Assembly (NCBI GenBank): GCA_033344775.1
Contig: JAWPMT010000005.1
Coordinates: forward strand, 248,001 to 312,000
From: Cytophagales bacterium
GTDB lineage: Bacteria > Bacteroidota > Bacteroidia > Cytophagales > Cyclobacteriaceae
Length of the DNA: 64,000 nucleotides
Direction: 5' to 3'
Positions within the stretch are counted from its first letter, which is position 1; every line of letters starts with the position of its first letter. The position numbers and the translations under genes were made by a program. Under the pieces are notes generated by a model. That model worked only from the letters and a program-made list of their open reading frames with translations. It was not told where the DNA came from and did no database searches. Below, piece by piece: positions 16,146 through 25,497 of this stretch.

Positions 16146-17084
16146 TTACACCATTTTCATATCTGAAAGCACAGCATTCATTTTACGAACTGCATCTGCA
16201 CTTGCATTAAATTTCGCTTGCTCATCATCACTCAGGTTGTACTGAACGATTTTTTCCCAACCGTTTTTACCAACTACAACAGGCACACCAATACAGATGT
16301 CGCTCTGACCATATTCACCATCGAGGTATACACAGCAAGGGAATAATTTCTTTTGGTCACGTACGATGCTCTCTACCAGATAAGCACCTGCAGCTCCGGG
16401 AGCATACCACGCAGATGTACCGATCAATTTGGTCAAAGTAGCGCCGCCTACCATGGTTTCTTTCACAACGTGCTCTTGTTGCTCAGCAGACAAGAAATCA
16501 GTTACAGGAGCACTGTTGTAAGTAGCGTGGTTAATCAACGGGATCATGGTCGTATCTCCGTGTCCACCAATCACAACACCTTGCAGGTCATTAGGCGAAC
16601 AAGAAATGGCTTCACTCAATCTGTATTTGAATCGGCTGCTATCGAGAATCCCACCCATACCGATGATTCTTTCTTTAGGCAATCCGCTGGCTTTAGCAGA
16701 CAGATAAGTCATGGTATCCATAGGATTACTAATCACGATGATGATCGGATTAGGCGTGTATTTCAGAATGTTGTCCGTTACGGACTTCACGATCCCGGCA
16801 TTGGTTCCGATAAGTTCTTCACGGGTCATACCCGGTTTCCTTGGCAATCCGGAAGTGATCACGACCACTTCTGAACCTTCAGTAGCCTGGTAATCATTTG
16901 TTGAACCGATAACTTTGGTATCGTAACCATTCAAAGTCGCACACTGGTTCATGTCCATGGCCTTGCCTTCCGCAAAACCTTCTTTGATGTCCAGTAAAAC
17001 AACTTCTTCACATAATGATTTTCTGGCGATATTTTCAGCACAGGTGGCTCCGACTGCTCCTGCTCCTACTACGGTAACTTTCAT
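16146..17084 (-). CDS. mdh: Malate dehydrogenase (LDH-like type)
   Basis: A 312-residue NAD-dependent enzyme of the citric acid cycle interconverting malate and oxaloacetate. Visible: the Rossmann motif GAGAVGAT at residues 7-14; an Asp at the end of strand beta-2 (LLDIKEG) that selects NAD; LPRKPGM with the substrate-binding Arg pair typical of malate rather than lactate dehydrogenase; GMGGILDSSRF; and the catalytic His in GGHGDT. Length is normal. It is a single gene with its own near-consensus promoter at 17149-17180, overlapping the end of tilS, and a strong terminator behind it. Confidence 0.96.
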   Translation of the reverse strand: MKVTVVGAGAVGATCAENIARKSLCEEVVLLDIKEGFAEGKAMDMNQCATLNGYDTKVIGSTNDYQATEGSEVVVITSGLPRKPGMTREELIGTNAGIVKSVTDNILKYTPNPIIIVISNPMDTMTYLSAKASGLPKERIIGMGGILDSSRFKYRLSEAISCSPNDLQGVVIGGHGDTTMIPLINHATYNSAPVTDFLSAEQQEHVVKETMVGGATLTKLIGTSAWYAPGAAGAYLVESIVRDQKKLFPCCVYLDGEYGQSDICIGVPVVVGKNGWEKIVQYNLSDDEQAKFNASADAVRKMNAVLSDMKMV

Positions 17085-17148
17085 GGGATTAACGTGATTT
17101 TGATTCTTAGATTATTGACCTCACATTCCATACCTGCGAAATCGGCCC

Positions 17149-17180
17149 CAAAACTACACCGTATTTGGTCCCTGATCAAA
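17149..17180 (-). promoter_or_regulatory. mdh promoter, TTTG-N20-TAGTTTTG
   Basis: On the minus strand, a -33 TTTG (17180-17177) is followed after exactly 20 bases by TAGTTTTG (17156-17149), a full match to the Bacteroidota consensus. The transcript would start near 17142, giving a leader of about 58 bases. The promoter overlaps the last codons of tilS. Confidence 0.7.
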
Positions 17181-18533
17181 TGATTTTTGACAGGTGATTT
17201 TCAGCACTTTCTGTGTCTTATCCGTCACTTTGAAACGATCATCCAACCGGTGATTGACTACCCAGCAAATCGTCGCATCTGATTCCAGTACAAGAACAGC
17301 AGTTTTGTCAATTAGAGGCACTTTTTGATCGACTAAAAAGTCACTAATTTTCTTTTTACCCTTCATGCCCAAAGGCTGAAAAGCATCTCCCTGTTCCCAT
17401 TGTCGAATGATGAGTGGCAATTGTACTGCATCCGCATCTAGATACACTTCATGAGGCGCCGACCCCTTTTTGAATGACTCTACCGGATGCTCAGTGACTC
17501 GCAGCGACCTGTCACCTATTTGGTAAGTACCTTCTGTGACTTCAATTGCGATCGTTGAAGCACCAACGGATTCTACTTTCGGCTTCACCATGAACTGGCC
17601 ACGATTGATGTTAAGCAGGAACTTTTCAGAATAGAATAGCTTTCCTGATTGATCAGCCGCTTTTGAAATATCCAGGCACTGGGAAAAGCTGAAATCAAAT
17701 TCCCTTAGTAATTCAGAAAGAATCACCGCATCCACTTCCTGACCCGTCATCCAATCATGGTTGATATAAAATATGCCTTCTGACATAGAGGTGTGCTGTT
17801 CTCTGATCGATTGAACCTTGTCCATCAAAACCTGCTCCGTGCCAGAGATTCTAAGTCGTGTATTTTCAAAATGGGCAATCACGGATGGATTGATCGCTTT
17901 AAGAACCGGGAGCACCTCATGTCGTATTTTATTTCTGGCATACTTCACCTCGGTATTGGAAGCATCTTCTCGCCATCGGATACCATTAGCCTCAGCAAAA
18001 GCAATGATTTGAGATTTTTCTGCAAAGAGTAAAGGTCTCACAAAGATTCCCGATCGGTGATTGATCCCACTAATCCCGCGAATTCCAGTTCCTTTGGTTA
18101 GGTTGAATAGTACGGTTTCCAGGTTATCATCTGCATTATGAGCTGTAGCCACATAAGCAAAATGATGCTCATCTTCAAGCTCCATGAACCATCTGTAGCG
18201 TAACTCCCTGGCTGCCATTTGAATGGAAATCCCTTGCTCATTCGCGTAATCAACCGTGGCTACTCGCTTTGTAAAAACAGGAACGTGCAGCAGGTTGCAT
18301 ATTTCTGTGACCAATGCTTCGTCCTGATCTGAAGCTTCTCCCCTCAAACCGAAATTCATATGAGCCACGGAAACCTGATATCCTAGTTGGACCAACAAGT
18401 GAAGTAAGGTCATCGAATCTACGCCTCCGCTTACGGCAATAAGCAAATGATCATTCGACTTAAAAAGCTTGCGTTGCTGGATAAAAGCTTGAAGTTCCGC
18501 CTGCATGTCCTCAAAATTCGTCATAAAATTCAA
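17154..18533 (-). CDS. tilS: tRNA(Ile)-lysidine synthetase
   Basis: A 459-residue enzyme that attaches lysine to C34 of the tRNA-Ile CAU anticodon, so that it reads AUA. The PP-loop AVSGGVDSM lies near residues 33-41, followed by VAHMNFGLRG, TAHNADDNLET and the GIRGISGI motif of the N-terminal ATPase domain. The C-terminal part carries GDAFQPLGMKGKKKISDFLVD, the typical TilS C-terminal domain. An essential housekeeping gene in most bacteria. It is divergent from the OstA-like gene and lies directly upstream of mdh, but mdh has its own promoter. Confidence 0.95.
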   Translation of the reverse strand: MNFMTNFEDMQAELQAFIQQRKLFKSNDHLLIAVSGGVDSMTLLHLLVQLGYQVSVAHMNFGLRGEASDQDEALVTEICNLLHVPVFTKRVATVDYANEQGISIQMAARELRYRWFMELEDEHHFAYVATAHNADDNLETVLFNLTKGTGIRGISGINHRSGIFVRPLLFAEKSQIIAFAEANGIRWREDASNTEVKYARNKIRHEVLPVLKAINPSVIAHFENTRLRISGTEQVLMDKVQSIREQHTSMSEGIFYINHDWMTGQEVDAVILSELLREFDFSFSQCLDISKAADQSGKLFYSEKFLLNINRGQFMVKPKVESVGASTIAIEVTEGTYQIGDRSLRVTEHPVESFKKGSAPHEVYLDADAVQLPLIIRQWEQGDAFQPLGMKGKKKISDFLVDQKVPLIDKTAVLVLESDATICWVVNHRLDDRFKVTDKTQKVLKITCQKSFDQGPNTV

Positions 18534-18562
18534 AGCAATCCTTTTGCATCATTGAACGTTAC

Positions 18563-18570
18563 TAGTTTTG
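18563..18570 (+). promoter_or_regulatory. Predicted -7 box of the OstA-like gene
   Basis: TAGTTTTG fits TAnnTTTG perfectly. A TTTG lies 16 bases upstream, shorter than the usual spacing. The box sits on the earliest possible TTG start (18568) of the following frame, which favours the ATG at 18601 as the true start. Confidence 0.45.
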
Positions 18571-18600
18571 TTACTTCAAAAATTCTTGACTCATACTTAT

Positions 18601-20259
18601 ATGACTTTGCGTCGATTGCTTTTTGTTCTTATTCTGATAGCTGCGTTTCTGCCCGCATCGGCTCAACGCAAGGCGAGGAAAATTGACTACAAAGCCAAGA
18701 CGTTAACTGTCGGAAAAAGAAACGGCGAAAAATTCCAGAAACTCCTAAATGAGGTAATCTTCACACAGGAAGAAACCACTGTATATTGCGATAGCTCCTT
18801 CTACTTTAAACGCAGAAATGTGATGGAAGCTTATGGACATGTGAAGATCCTGGATGACTCCACAACCATCACTTCGGTAGAGCTAATCTACGACGGGGAT
18901 TCGAGAGATTCGGAGTTGAGGAAAAATGTAGTATACACGAAAGGAGTGCAACAACTACTAACTGACTTTCTTGATTACAACCTGGACTCTGAAGTTGCAA
19001 AATACTTTAATGGTGGTAAGCTACTCGACAGCACTACAAATACTTTGACCAGTGAAATCGGATATTTCTATGGCCAGCAAAACCTGGCGACATTTTACAC
19101 GGATGTGGTATTGGTCTCACCCAATTTCACCTTAAAAGCCGATACGCTCCGTTACGATACCAATACAAAAATCGCTTACACCTACGGTCCCACTGAAATA
19201 GAAAATGAAGACGGCACCAAGCTCTTTTCCGATGGCGGGGTTTTTCGAACCCAGATCGATCAATCGGATTTCGTCGAAGGCAAATTAGATACAGAAGATT
19301 ATACCCTGGAGGGGGACCAATTGTATTTTGACGACCTGCTCAGGTATTACAAAAGCATTGGGAATGTGGTGCTTACGGCCAAAAACAACGATATAATCAT
19401 CATTGGGGATGAAGGCTACTATGACAAGGAAAAAGGTATTAGTAAGGTATTTGGCAACCCGATCCTGAAACGAATTTTAGAAGACGACACCCTTTACATG
19501 GCGGCAGATACGCTGGTAGCCATTGAAAGTGAATATGATAGCGCGGAAAGGATTCTGGCATATAATGATATTAAGATCTTTAAGAAAGGCATGCAGGGCC
19601 GTGCTGACTCAGCAGCCTACTATAAATCCGATTCGCTGTTCTTCCTTTATCGGAATCCAATTCTTTGGAACGAAAACAATCAGATCAATGCAGACACGAT
19701 CAGCCTGACAATCAAAGAGGAGAACCTGGACCGAATGAACCTGTACCGAAATTCCTTCATGGTGACGGAGGACACACTGAAGAATTACAACCAGATAAAA
19801 GGAAGAGACATGGTGGCGTATTTCGTAGAAGAAGAGATGACGCGTATGACCGTGGACGGTAATGCCGAGGGTATCTATTATGTTCTTACCGAAGGAGATA
19901 CCAGTACCATGGGTATGAACAAATTCATTTGTAGTACGATGAAGATCGGTTTCAAGGACAACCAGGTATCAACTATATCCATCTTCCAACAACCAGAAGC
20001 CAAATTCATCCCGCCCCATGAATTGAAGGCAGGGGATACTCGCCTGAAAGGGTTTTCATGGCGCATAGAGGAACGACCCAGTCTGATTGATATTTTCGGT
20101 GAAGTGCCCAGTACAGGAGAAGGGATTACACCCATCAAAGACATGACCATCGATCCCGAAAAAATGGTTCCCGAACGGAAAATTCGGGGCGAAAAATTCA
20201 TCCCTGGAAAGCGTAAGATGATAAAAAACGTTAAAAATGAGGAATCTGAGGACGGATAA
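18601..20259 (+). CDS. OstA-like protein, LPS-transport periplasmic beta-jellyroll (LptA-related)
   Basis: A 552-residue exported protein. The N-terminus is a clean signal peptide (LLFVLILIAAFLPASAQ). The rest is built of repeated short beta-strands of the OstA/LptA kind: paired segments such as VYCDSSFYFKRRNVMEAYGHVKI and GDQLYFDDLLRYYKSIGNVVLTA, with the recurring pattern of a coated or labelled strand followed by GxV.L. In Bacteroidota these larger OstA-like proteins are thought to form the periplasmic LPS bridge between LptC and LptD. The downstream neighbour bamD fits an outer-membrane biogenesis group. I moved the start to ATG 18601 because the longer TTG frame overlaps the promoter box and would disrupt the signal peptide. 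Confidence 0.85.
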   Translation: MTLRRLLFVLILIAAFLPASAQRKARKIDYKAKTLTVGKRNGEKFQKLLNEVIFTQEETTVYCDSSFYFKRRNVMEAYGHVKILDDSTTITSVELIYDGDSRDSELRKNVVYTKGVQQLLTDFLDYNLDSEVAKYFNGGKLLDSTTNTLTSEIGYFYGQQNLATFYTDVVLVSPNFTLKADTLRYDTNTKIAYTYGPTEIENEDGTKLFSDGGVFRTQIDQSDFVEGKLDTEDYTLEGDQLYFDDLLRYYKSIGNVVLTAKNNDIIIIGDEGYYDKEKGISKVFGNPILKRILEDDTLYMAADTLVAIESEYDSAERILAYNDIKIFKKGMQGRADSAAYYKSDSLFFLYRNPILWNENNQINADTISLTIKEENLDRMNLYRNSFMVTEDTLKNYNQIKGRDMVAYFVEEEMTRMTVDGNAEGIYYVLTEGDTSTMGMNKFICSTMKIGFKDNQVSTISIFQQPEAKFIPPHELKAGDTRLKGFSWRIEERPSLIDIFGEVPSTGEGITPIKDMTIDPEKMVPERKIRGEKFIPGKRKMIKNVKNEESEDG

Positions 20260-20266
20260 GCCTCGG

Positions 20267-20298
20267 TTTTCTGTTCTCTCTTGGACTTTGTAATTTTG
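20267..20298 (+). promoter_or_regulatory. bamD promoter, TTTT-N20-TAATTTTG
   Basis: TAATTTTG (20291-20298) fits the -7 consensus fully; TTTT (20267-20270) sits at the -33 position with 20 bases spacing. Transcription would begin near 20305, excluding the TTG at 20281 and supporting the ATG at 20320. Confidence 0.6.
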
Positions 20299-20319
20299 CG
20301 CTCGATTTTTACCCTTGAT

Positions 20320-21150
20320 ATGACGAAGAGGATATTGCAGTTAGGTTTGGTGTGCCTGTTGATGGTGAGTGTTTCATCATGTTCCAAGTTCAGAAAGTTA
20401 CTCCGAAAAGGACAATGGAAAGATAAATATGAAGCTGCCATTCGGTACTACGAAGTGAAGGATTACTTCCGTGCCGGACTGTTGCTAGAAGACATTCTGC
20501 CCATCATTCGGGGAACAGAGGAAGCGGAGTTGGGAAACTTCTACTATGCCTACTGCCAGTTTCACCAACGACAATACATTTTAAGTGCGCATCACTTCAA
20601 GACTTTCTCAACCATCTATGGTCGAAGTGAGTACCTGATGGAAGCCACATTCATGCACGCTTATTCGCTTTATAAGCAGAGCCCAAAACACAGTCTGGAT
20701 CAAACCAGCACTTTTGAAGCCGTTACCGCGCTTCAGAACTTTATCAATACGTATCCCTATTCGGAATACGCCGAACAAGCGGACAACCTGATTGATGAAC
20801 TACAGGTGAAACTGGAGAAAAAGGCATACGACAATGCCATTCTTTATTATAAGATCAAAGGTGTGAAAGGCTATCGACCTGCACTGGTCACCTTCGAAAA
20901 CTTCCAGAGAAACTTTCCGGATAGCAAATTCAATGAAGAAATTGCTTTCCTCATGGTTGAAACTAATTACAACTATGCACGTAACAGCATCTACTCCAAA
21001 CAGGAAGAGCGCTTCAAGGAGACGGTTGAAAAGTATGAAGCCATGCTCAGACGCTATCCTGAAAGTAAGTACCTGAAAGATGCAGGTGAATATTATCAGG
21101 AAAGTTTGGAGGAATTATCTAAATTTGCGGCTCAAAAAAATAAATCGTAA
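20320..21150 (+). CDS. bamD: Outer membrane protein assembly factor BamD
   Basis: A 276-residue lipoprotein with a lipobox-type N-terminus (LLMVSVSSC, Cys at residue 21) and a body of tetratricopeptide-like helix pairs, e.g. the repeating pattern YYEVKDYFRAGLLLED and FINTYPYSEYAEQAD. BamD is the essential lipoprotein of the BAM complex, which inserts beta-barrels into the outer membrane. Its position before rpoZ, coaBC and porD is the common arrangement in Bacteroidota. The ATG start is set by the promoter box just upstream. It ends one base into the rpoZ start (TAATG overlap). Confidence 0.92.
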   Translation: MTKRILQLGLVCLLMVSVSSCSKFRKLLRKGQWKDKYEAAIRYYEVKDYFRAGLLLEDILPIIRGTEEAELGNFYYAYCQFHQRQYILSAHHFKTFSTIYGRSEYLMEATFMHAYSLYKQSPKHSLDQTSTFEAVTALQNFINTYPYSEYAEQADNLIDELQVKLEKKAYDNAILYYKIKGVKGYRPALVTFENFQRNFPDSKFNEEIAFLMVETNYNYARNSIYSKQEERFKETVEKYEAMLRRYPESKYLKDAGEYYQESLEELSKFAAQKNKS

Positions 21151-21467
21151 TGGCAACGGATCCATCTATCATTACTCGAAATAACGACCACATTGCTCAG
21201 CCAACGGGCAATATCTATGAGTCTATTTCCATTATTGGAAAAAGAGCTCGTCAGATCAGCACGAAAAACAAGGAAGAGTTGAATGGTAAATTGGCTGAAT
21301 TTGCCTCTTCTGTAGACAATTTGGAAGAGATCTTCGAAAACAGAGAGCAGATTGAAATTTCCAGGTTTTACGAGCGCATGCCTAAGCCTAGCTCAATGGC
21401 CATCGACGAGTTTCTTGAAGACGAAGTGATGTTCCGTATGCCTGAGTTAGGTGAAGGGGAGGAATAA
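21150..21467 (+). CDS. rpoZ: DNA-directed RNA polymerase subunit omega (Bacteroidota type)
   Basis: A 105-residue protein with the Bacteroidota omega pattern: GNIYESISIIGKRARQI in the first helix, corresponding to the conserved omega region that clamps the beta-prime subunit, followed by a charged C-terminal tail. Omega assists assembly of the polymerase core. It is longer than the E. coli protein in its N-terminus and lacks the classical Rpb6 signature at the start, as usual in this phylum. It overlaps bamD by one base and precedes coaBC by 11 bases, so the genes form one unit. Confidence 0.85.
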   Translation: MATDPSIITRNNDHIAQPTGNIYESISIIGKRARQISTKNKEELNGKLAEFASSVDNLEEIFENREQIEISRFYERMPKPSSMAIDEFLEDEVMFRMPELGEGEE

Positions 21468-21478
21468 TTCCACCTTTC

Positions 21479-22681
21479 ATGCTTAACGGAAAAAAAATCT
21501 TACTGGCGGTAAGTGGGTCCATTGCAGCCTACAAATCCGCCTTTTTTGTTCGTTTACTGATCAAAAGTGGTGCTGAAGTTCGCGTCGTAATGACCGAAAG
21601 CGCAACCGACTTCATCACGCCACTTACCCTGGCCACTTTATCGAAGCACAAGGTTTACCGGGATTTTTTCAACAAAGAAACTGGTGAATGGGACAGCCAT
21701 GTTGAACTGGGACTGTGGGCAGATGTCATGGTCGTAGCACCTGCCAGTGCCAATACCCTGAGTAAAATGGCGAATGGCAATTGCGACAACTTACTCATTG
21801 CCACCTACCTGTCAGCCAGATGTCCGGTATTTTTTGCTCCGGCCATGGACCTTGACATGCACCTCCACCCTTCCACGCAAGCCAATATCCGGAAATTAGA
21901 AAGCTACGGCAATCACCAATTTGCTGCGGAAGATGGTGAATTGGCCAGCGGACTTTCCGGTGTGGGGAGAATGGCTGAACCCAAACACATGATTGAGCAA
22001 TTGGAAAAATTTTTCCAGGCTACAGAGAAATTAACGGGCAAAAAAGTACTGATCACTTCGGGGCCTACACATGAGCAAATCGATGCGGTAAGGTTCATTG
22101 GCAATAATTCATCCGGGAAAATGGGCTATGAACTGGCGATGAATTGTTTGGTCCAGGGTGCCCAGGTAACTTTCATTACTGGCCCCACTCAGCACATTCC
22201 TACAGGAGAAAACCTTCAAGTAATCAAGATCAATTCCGCCCAGGAAATGTATGAAGCTACTGATTCGAATTTCGGTTCGGCTGATGTAGCCATTTTCGCT
22301 GCCGCAGTTTCTGATTATCGTCCCAAATCAGCGGTGGACCATAAAATGAAGAAAACCGGCAATGGCATGTCCATTGAACTGGTGGAAAACAAAGACATTG
22401 CAGCGGAGATGGGTGAACGAAAAACCAGCGGACAAATCACCGTAGGTTTTGCCCTGGAAACCAACGAAGAAGGCACCAACGCGCAGAAAAAGCTGGAGCA
22501 AAAGAACTTTGATTTCATTGCGCTGAACTCCTTAAATGACGAAGGAGCAGGATTTTCTCACGCGACTAATAAAGTAACAATCTACTCTCGGGATAATAAT
22601 CCTAAAGCTTTTGAGTTAAAAACTAAAAAAGAAGTAGCTTCGGATATTGTCAATGAGATTGTTGAAAAGCTCAATGCTTAG
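21479..22681 (+). CDS. coaBC: Bifunctional phosphopantothenoylcysteine decarboxylase/phosphopantothenate-cysteine ligase
   Basis: A 400-residue fusion enzyme of CoA biosynthesis. The N-terminal CoaC flavoprotein domain shows GSIAAYKS, PASANTLSKMANGNCDNLL and FAPAMDLDM (the substrate clamp). The C-terminal CoaB domain carries GPTHEQIDAVRFIGNNSSGKMG and VGFALETN. Both activities should be intact. It supplies the phosphopantetheine precursor for all ACPs, including the dedicated one in this window. It overlaps the porD start by eight bases. Confidence 0.95.
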   Translation: MLNGKKILLAVSGSIAAYKSAFFVRLLIKSGAEVRVVMTESATDFITPLTLATLSKHKVYRDFFNKETGEWDSHVELGLWADVMVVAPASANTLSKMANGNCDNLLIATYLSARCPVFFAPAMDLDMHLHPSTQANIRKLESYGNHQFAAEDGELASGLSGVGRMAEPKHMIEQLEKFFQATEKLTGKKVLITSGPTHEQIDAVRFIGNNSSGKMGYELAMNCLVQGAQVTFITGPTQHIPTGENLQVIKINSAQEMYEATDSNFGSADVAIFAAAVSDYRPKSAVDHKMKKTGNGMSIELVENKDIAAEMGERKTSGQITVGFALETNEEGTNAQKKLEQKNFDFIALNSLNDEGAGFSHATNKVTIYSRDNNPKAFELKTKKEVASDIVNEIVEKLNA

Positions 22682-23564
22682 GTATCACCTCCTAATTTTA
22701 CTAATTGTTCCGCTGATCGTTTCTGCTCAGGAATTGAATTGTCGGGTAGTCGTGAACGCTGATCAGGTGCAAACCACCGAACGATCCATTTTTCAGGAAA
22801 TGGAAGTGGTATTCGCTGAATTCATGAATAACCGGCGATGGACAGAGGATCAATATGAGCAAGAGGAGCGCATCAATTGCAACCTGATCCTGACCATTTC
22901 GCAACAGCCAAGCATTGGTCGATTTGAGGCTTCGGTACAAGTACTTTCATCGCGTCCGGTATTCAACACAGATTATGAATCTGTCCTCATGAACTTCGCT
23001 GATCGGGACTGGACGTTTGAATATGTAGCCTCACAACCCATTCAATTCAGTGAAAACACGTTCTTAGATAACATCAGCTCCCTCCTCGCCTACTATGCCT
23101 ACATGATCATTGGTTTTGATTATGATTCCTTTTCAGAATTGGGCGGAGAAGATTATTTCCAAAAAGCATGGCAGGTTGTGATCAATGCTCAGCAATCCGG
23201 ATATCCGGGTTGGGAACAATTCAACAGCATTCGTAATCGCTATTGGCTCGCCGAGAACTTGCTAAGTAATGAAATGGAACCAATTCGTCGGGCACAATAT
23301 CAATATCATCGGCAGGGCATGGACAACCTTAGCGAAGCACCGGACGATGCGCACAAATCCATTTTGGAAAGCCTTGGACAAATCCAAAAAGCCAACAATG
23401 CCCGCCCAAGGTCTATTTTGACCATTTCCTTCCTGGATGCCAAAGCAGATGAATTGGCGCAGATATTTTCTACAGGAAACCCCAGCGAACGACGCGAGGC
23501 TTACAACATCCTGACCAATATCGATCCTACAAAATCGGAGGTTTTCGAGGCAATGATCAAATAG
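22674..23564 (+). CDS. porD: Type IX secretion protein PorD (DUF4835)
   Basis: A 296-residue exported protein with signal peptide LLILLIVPLIVSAQ directly after the ATG at 22674. The sequence contains the DUF4835 features EL.CRVVVN, FMNNRRWTEDQY, NCNLILTI, YAYMIIGFDYDSFS and GGEDYFQKA. PorD is listed among the genes needed for the type IX secretion system in Porphyromonas. The longer frame (from 22647) lies inside coaBC and lacks a good signal peptide, so I used the ATG that overlaps the coaBC stop. This is the typical position of the gene in the phylum. Confidence 0.9.
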   Translation: MLRYHLLILLIVPLIVSAQELNCRVVVNADQVQTTERSIFQEMEVVFAEFMNNRRWTEDQYEQEERINCNLILTISQQPSIGRFEASVQVLSSRPVFNTDYESVLMNFADRDWTFEYVASQPIQFSENTFLDNISSLLAYYAYMIIGFDYDSFSELGGEDYFQKAWQVVINAQQSGYPGWEQFNSIRNRYWLAENLLSNEMEPIRRAQYQYHRQGMDNLSEAPDDAHKSILESLGQIQKANNARPRSILTISFLDAKADELAQIFSTGNPSERREAYNILTNIDPTKSEVFEAMIK

Positions 23565-23565
23565 C

Positions 23566-23793
23566 ATGTCGAAAGTACAGATCAAAGTAGCCTTCAAAGA
23601 TCTCAAGCATTACCTCGAATCCAGGAAGTCGATAGATGTAGTCCTTAAGTCTGGCGAAGTGCTCCATGTCACCTTGAAAAAACTGGAAAAAGATAAACTT
23701 ACCACAAGGAATGGGTTAGGACACAAGCGCGTTTTACTTTTGCAGGACATTCAAGAAATGTGGTCTGACAAAAAGGCGCCCGTTCATCAATGA
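23566..23793 (+). CDS. Small basic protein between porD and recN, unknown
   Basis: A 75-residue basic protein with an N-terminal helix (KVAFKDLKHYLESRK) followed by small beta strands (IDVVLKSGEVLHVTLKKLEKDKL), suggestive of an SH3- or Sm-like small barrel. I do not recognise a named family. It starts two bases after the porD stop and overlaps recN by four bases (ATGA), so it is firmly embedded in the operon and surely translated. The Sm-like impression is inference. Confidence 0.65.
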   Translation: MSKVQIKVAFKDLKHYLESRKSIDVVLKSGEVLHVTLKKLEKDKLTTRNGLGHKRVLLLQDIQEMWSDKKAPVHQ

Positions 23794-25460
23794 TCCAATC
23801 GCTTTCTATTCGAAATTATGCCCTGATCGAAGCTCTAGAGCTGCGACCTGAATCTTCTCTGAATATCATTACCGGAGAAACTGGTGCGGGGAAATCCATT
23901 CTTCTAGGTGCCATTGGCTTATTATTAGGTAAGCGTGCCGACGTGAAGGTGCTTTATGATGCCTCTCAGAAATGTGTCGTGGAAGGCATTTTTGAGGTAG
24001 AGCAATTAGGCTTACAATCTTTATTCGAAACAGCAGACCTGGATTATGAAGCAGAATGTGTCATTCGTAGAGAGATCAGCCCAACCGGCAAGTCCCGGGC
24101 TTTTGTCAATGACACCCCAGTTACCCTGGACGTTCTTAAAGAGCTGGGAATCAAACTAGTAGATGTCCATTCCCAACATGAATCGCTGGCCCTGGGTAAT
24201 AGCCAATTTCAGTTGCAAACGCTGGATAAGATTGCTCAGCATGATGAGCTGTTGAATACTTACCAGGAGCAGTTTAAGTCTTATGCTAATCTCCAAAAGG
24301 AACTGGAGCAGCTCAGGCGCCAGTCACTGGAAGCCTCCAAAGACCTGGATTATCAAAAATTCATCTTGCAGGAGCTTAATGAAGCCAAACTCGAAGTTGA
24401 TGAGCAAGCGGAATTAGAAAAAGAACTGCATTTGTTAGAGCATGCGGAAGAAATCAAAGAGAAGCTCACAGGATCTGTGCATTTACTGGACGAAAGTGAT
24501 GCTTCCATCTTGAATAAGCTGCGGGAAGTCAGCCAATTGATTGGAAAAATCGCTGATCTAAAAGACAACCTCCAATCCATGCCCGAGCGCCTGGAAAGCT
24601 GTAGCATCGAGCTGAAAGACATTGTGGACGAATTGGCCACCACCAATGAGCAAATCAATTTTGATCCCGAACGGGCTTTGTTCGTCAAGGAACGACTCGA
24701 CCTGATCTTCCGACTGCAACAAAAGCATGGAGTAACTGAAATTGACGGCTTACTTGAATTGCAAGAAAAACTCAGTACAGAACTTGAAGGATTTGAAAAC
24801 TCCGACGAACGCATCAAGCAATTAACGGAGCAGGTCGCTAAGGCAAAAGAGCTTGTGTTGAAGAAAGGCAAAAAGTTGACCGCTTCTCGACAAAAAACGG
24901 CAAATGCTTTAGCCAAACAGATCGTAAAGATCATTCAGACCATCGGAATTGAAAATGGAGAACTGAAGATTAGTCTCAGTGAACAAGATCCATCAGTTGA
25001 TGGTCTGGATGCGATTGAGTTTCTTTTTTCTGCCAATAAAGGGATCGACCCCAAGCCGTTGAAGAGCGTGGCTTCAGGTGGAGAATTCTCTAGATTGATT
25101 TTTGCTATCAAGTCTGTTCTGGCTCAAAAAACAGCGATGCCTACCGTCATTTTTGATGAGATTGATACAGGTGTGTCGGGAGAAGTGGCCATTCAAATGG
25201 TGAAAATGATGCGTGCCATGGCGGATCGACATCAAATTATTTCAATCAGCCATTTACCACAATTCGCAGCCGCTGCCAGGCAACATTACTTCGTCTACAA
25301 AGACCATGAAGCCGCTCGATCGATCAGTCGGATCAAAGTGCTCGACAATGAAGAGCGGATCAGCAACATCGCGAAAATGATTGGCGGCAACAATCCAAGT
25401 ACCATGGCACAGGAAAGTGCCCGGGAATTGGTCGAAGAGTTGGGCAGCTTTCCGGAATAA
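23790..25460 (+). CDS. recN: DNA repair protein RecN
   Basis: A 556-residue SMC-like ATPase acting at double-strand breaks in recombinational repair. Visible: Walker A GETGAGKSI near residues 30-38; a long coiled-coil centre (about residues 150-370, rich in Glu, Leu and Lys) broken in the middle; the signature LKSVASGGEFSRL; and Walker B PTVIFDEIDTGVSG, then QIISISHLPQFAA. Length fits. It is the last gene of the block starting at bamD; the following propeller gene begins 37 bases on and may be co-transcribed. Confidence 0.96.
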   Translation: MIQSLSIRNYALIEALELRPESSLNIITGETGAGKSILLGAIGLLLGKRADVKVLYDASQKCVVEGIFEVEQLGLQSLFETADLDYEAECVIRREISPTGKSRAFVNDTPVTLDVLKELGIKLVDVHSQHESLALGNSQFQLQTLDKIAQHDELLNTYQEQFKSYANLQKELEQLRRQSLEASKDLDYQKFILQELNEAKLEVDEQAELEKELHLLEHAEEIKEKLTGSVHLLDESDASILNKLREVSQLIGKIADLKDNLQSMPERLESCSIELKDIVDELATTNEQINFDPERALFVKERLDLIFRLQQKHGVTEIDGLLELQEKLSTELEGFENSDERIKQLTEQVAKAKELVLKKGKKLTASRQKTANALAKQIVKIIQTIGIENGELKISLSEQDPSVDGLDAIEFLFSANKGIDPKPLKSVASGGEFSRLIFAIKSVLAQKTAMPTVIFDEIDTGVSGEVAIQMVKMMRAMADRHQIISISHLPQFAAAARQHYFVYKDHEAARSISRIKVLDNEERISNIAKMIGGNNPSTMAQESARELVEELGSFPE

Positions 25461-25497
25461 GCCATAAATTGAAGAAGTCTTCAAAAGGCTTTCAGGC

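Noticed and set aside
16353-16874. A 173-codon open frame on the plus strand
   Set aside because: Antisense to mdh, with low-complexity His/Ser composition and no start context.
24353-24934. A 193-codon open frame on the minus strand
   Set aside because: Antisense to the coiled-coil part of recN; its Ser-rich composition is the complement of Glu/Leu/Lys codons.
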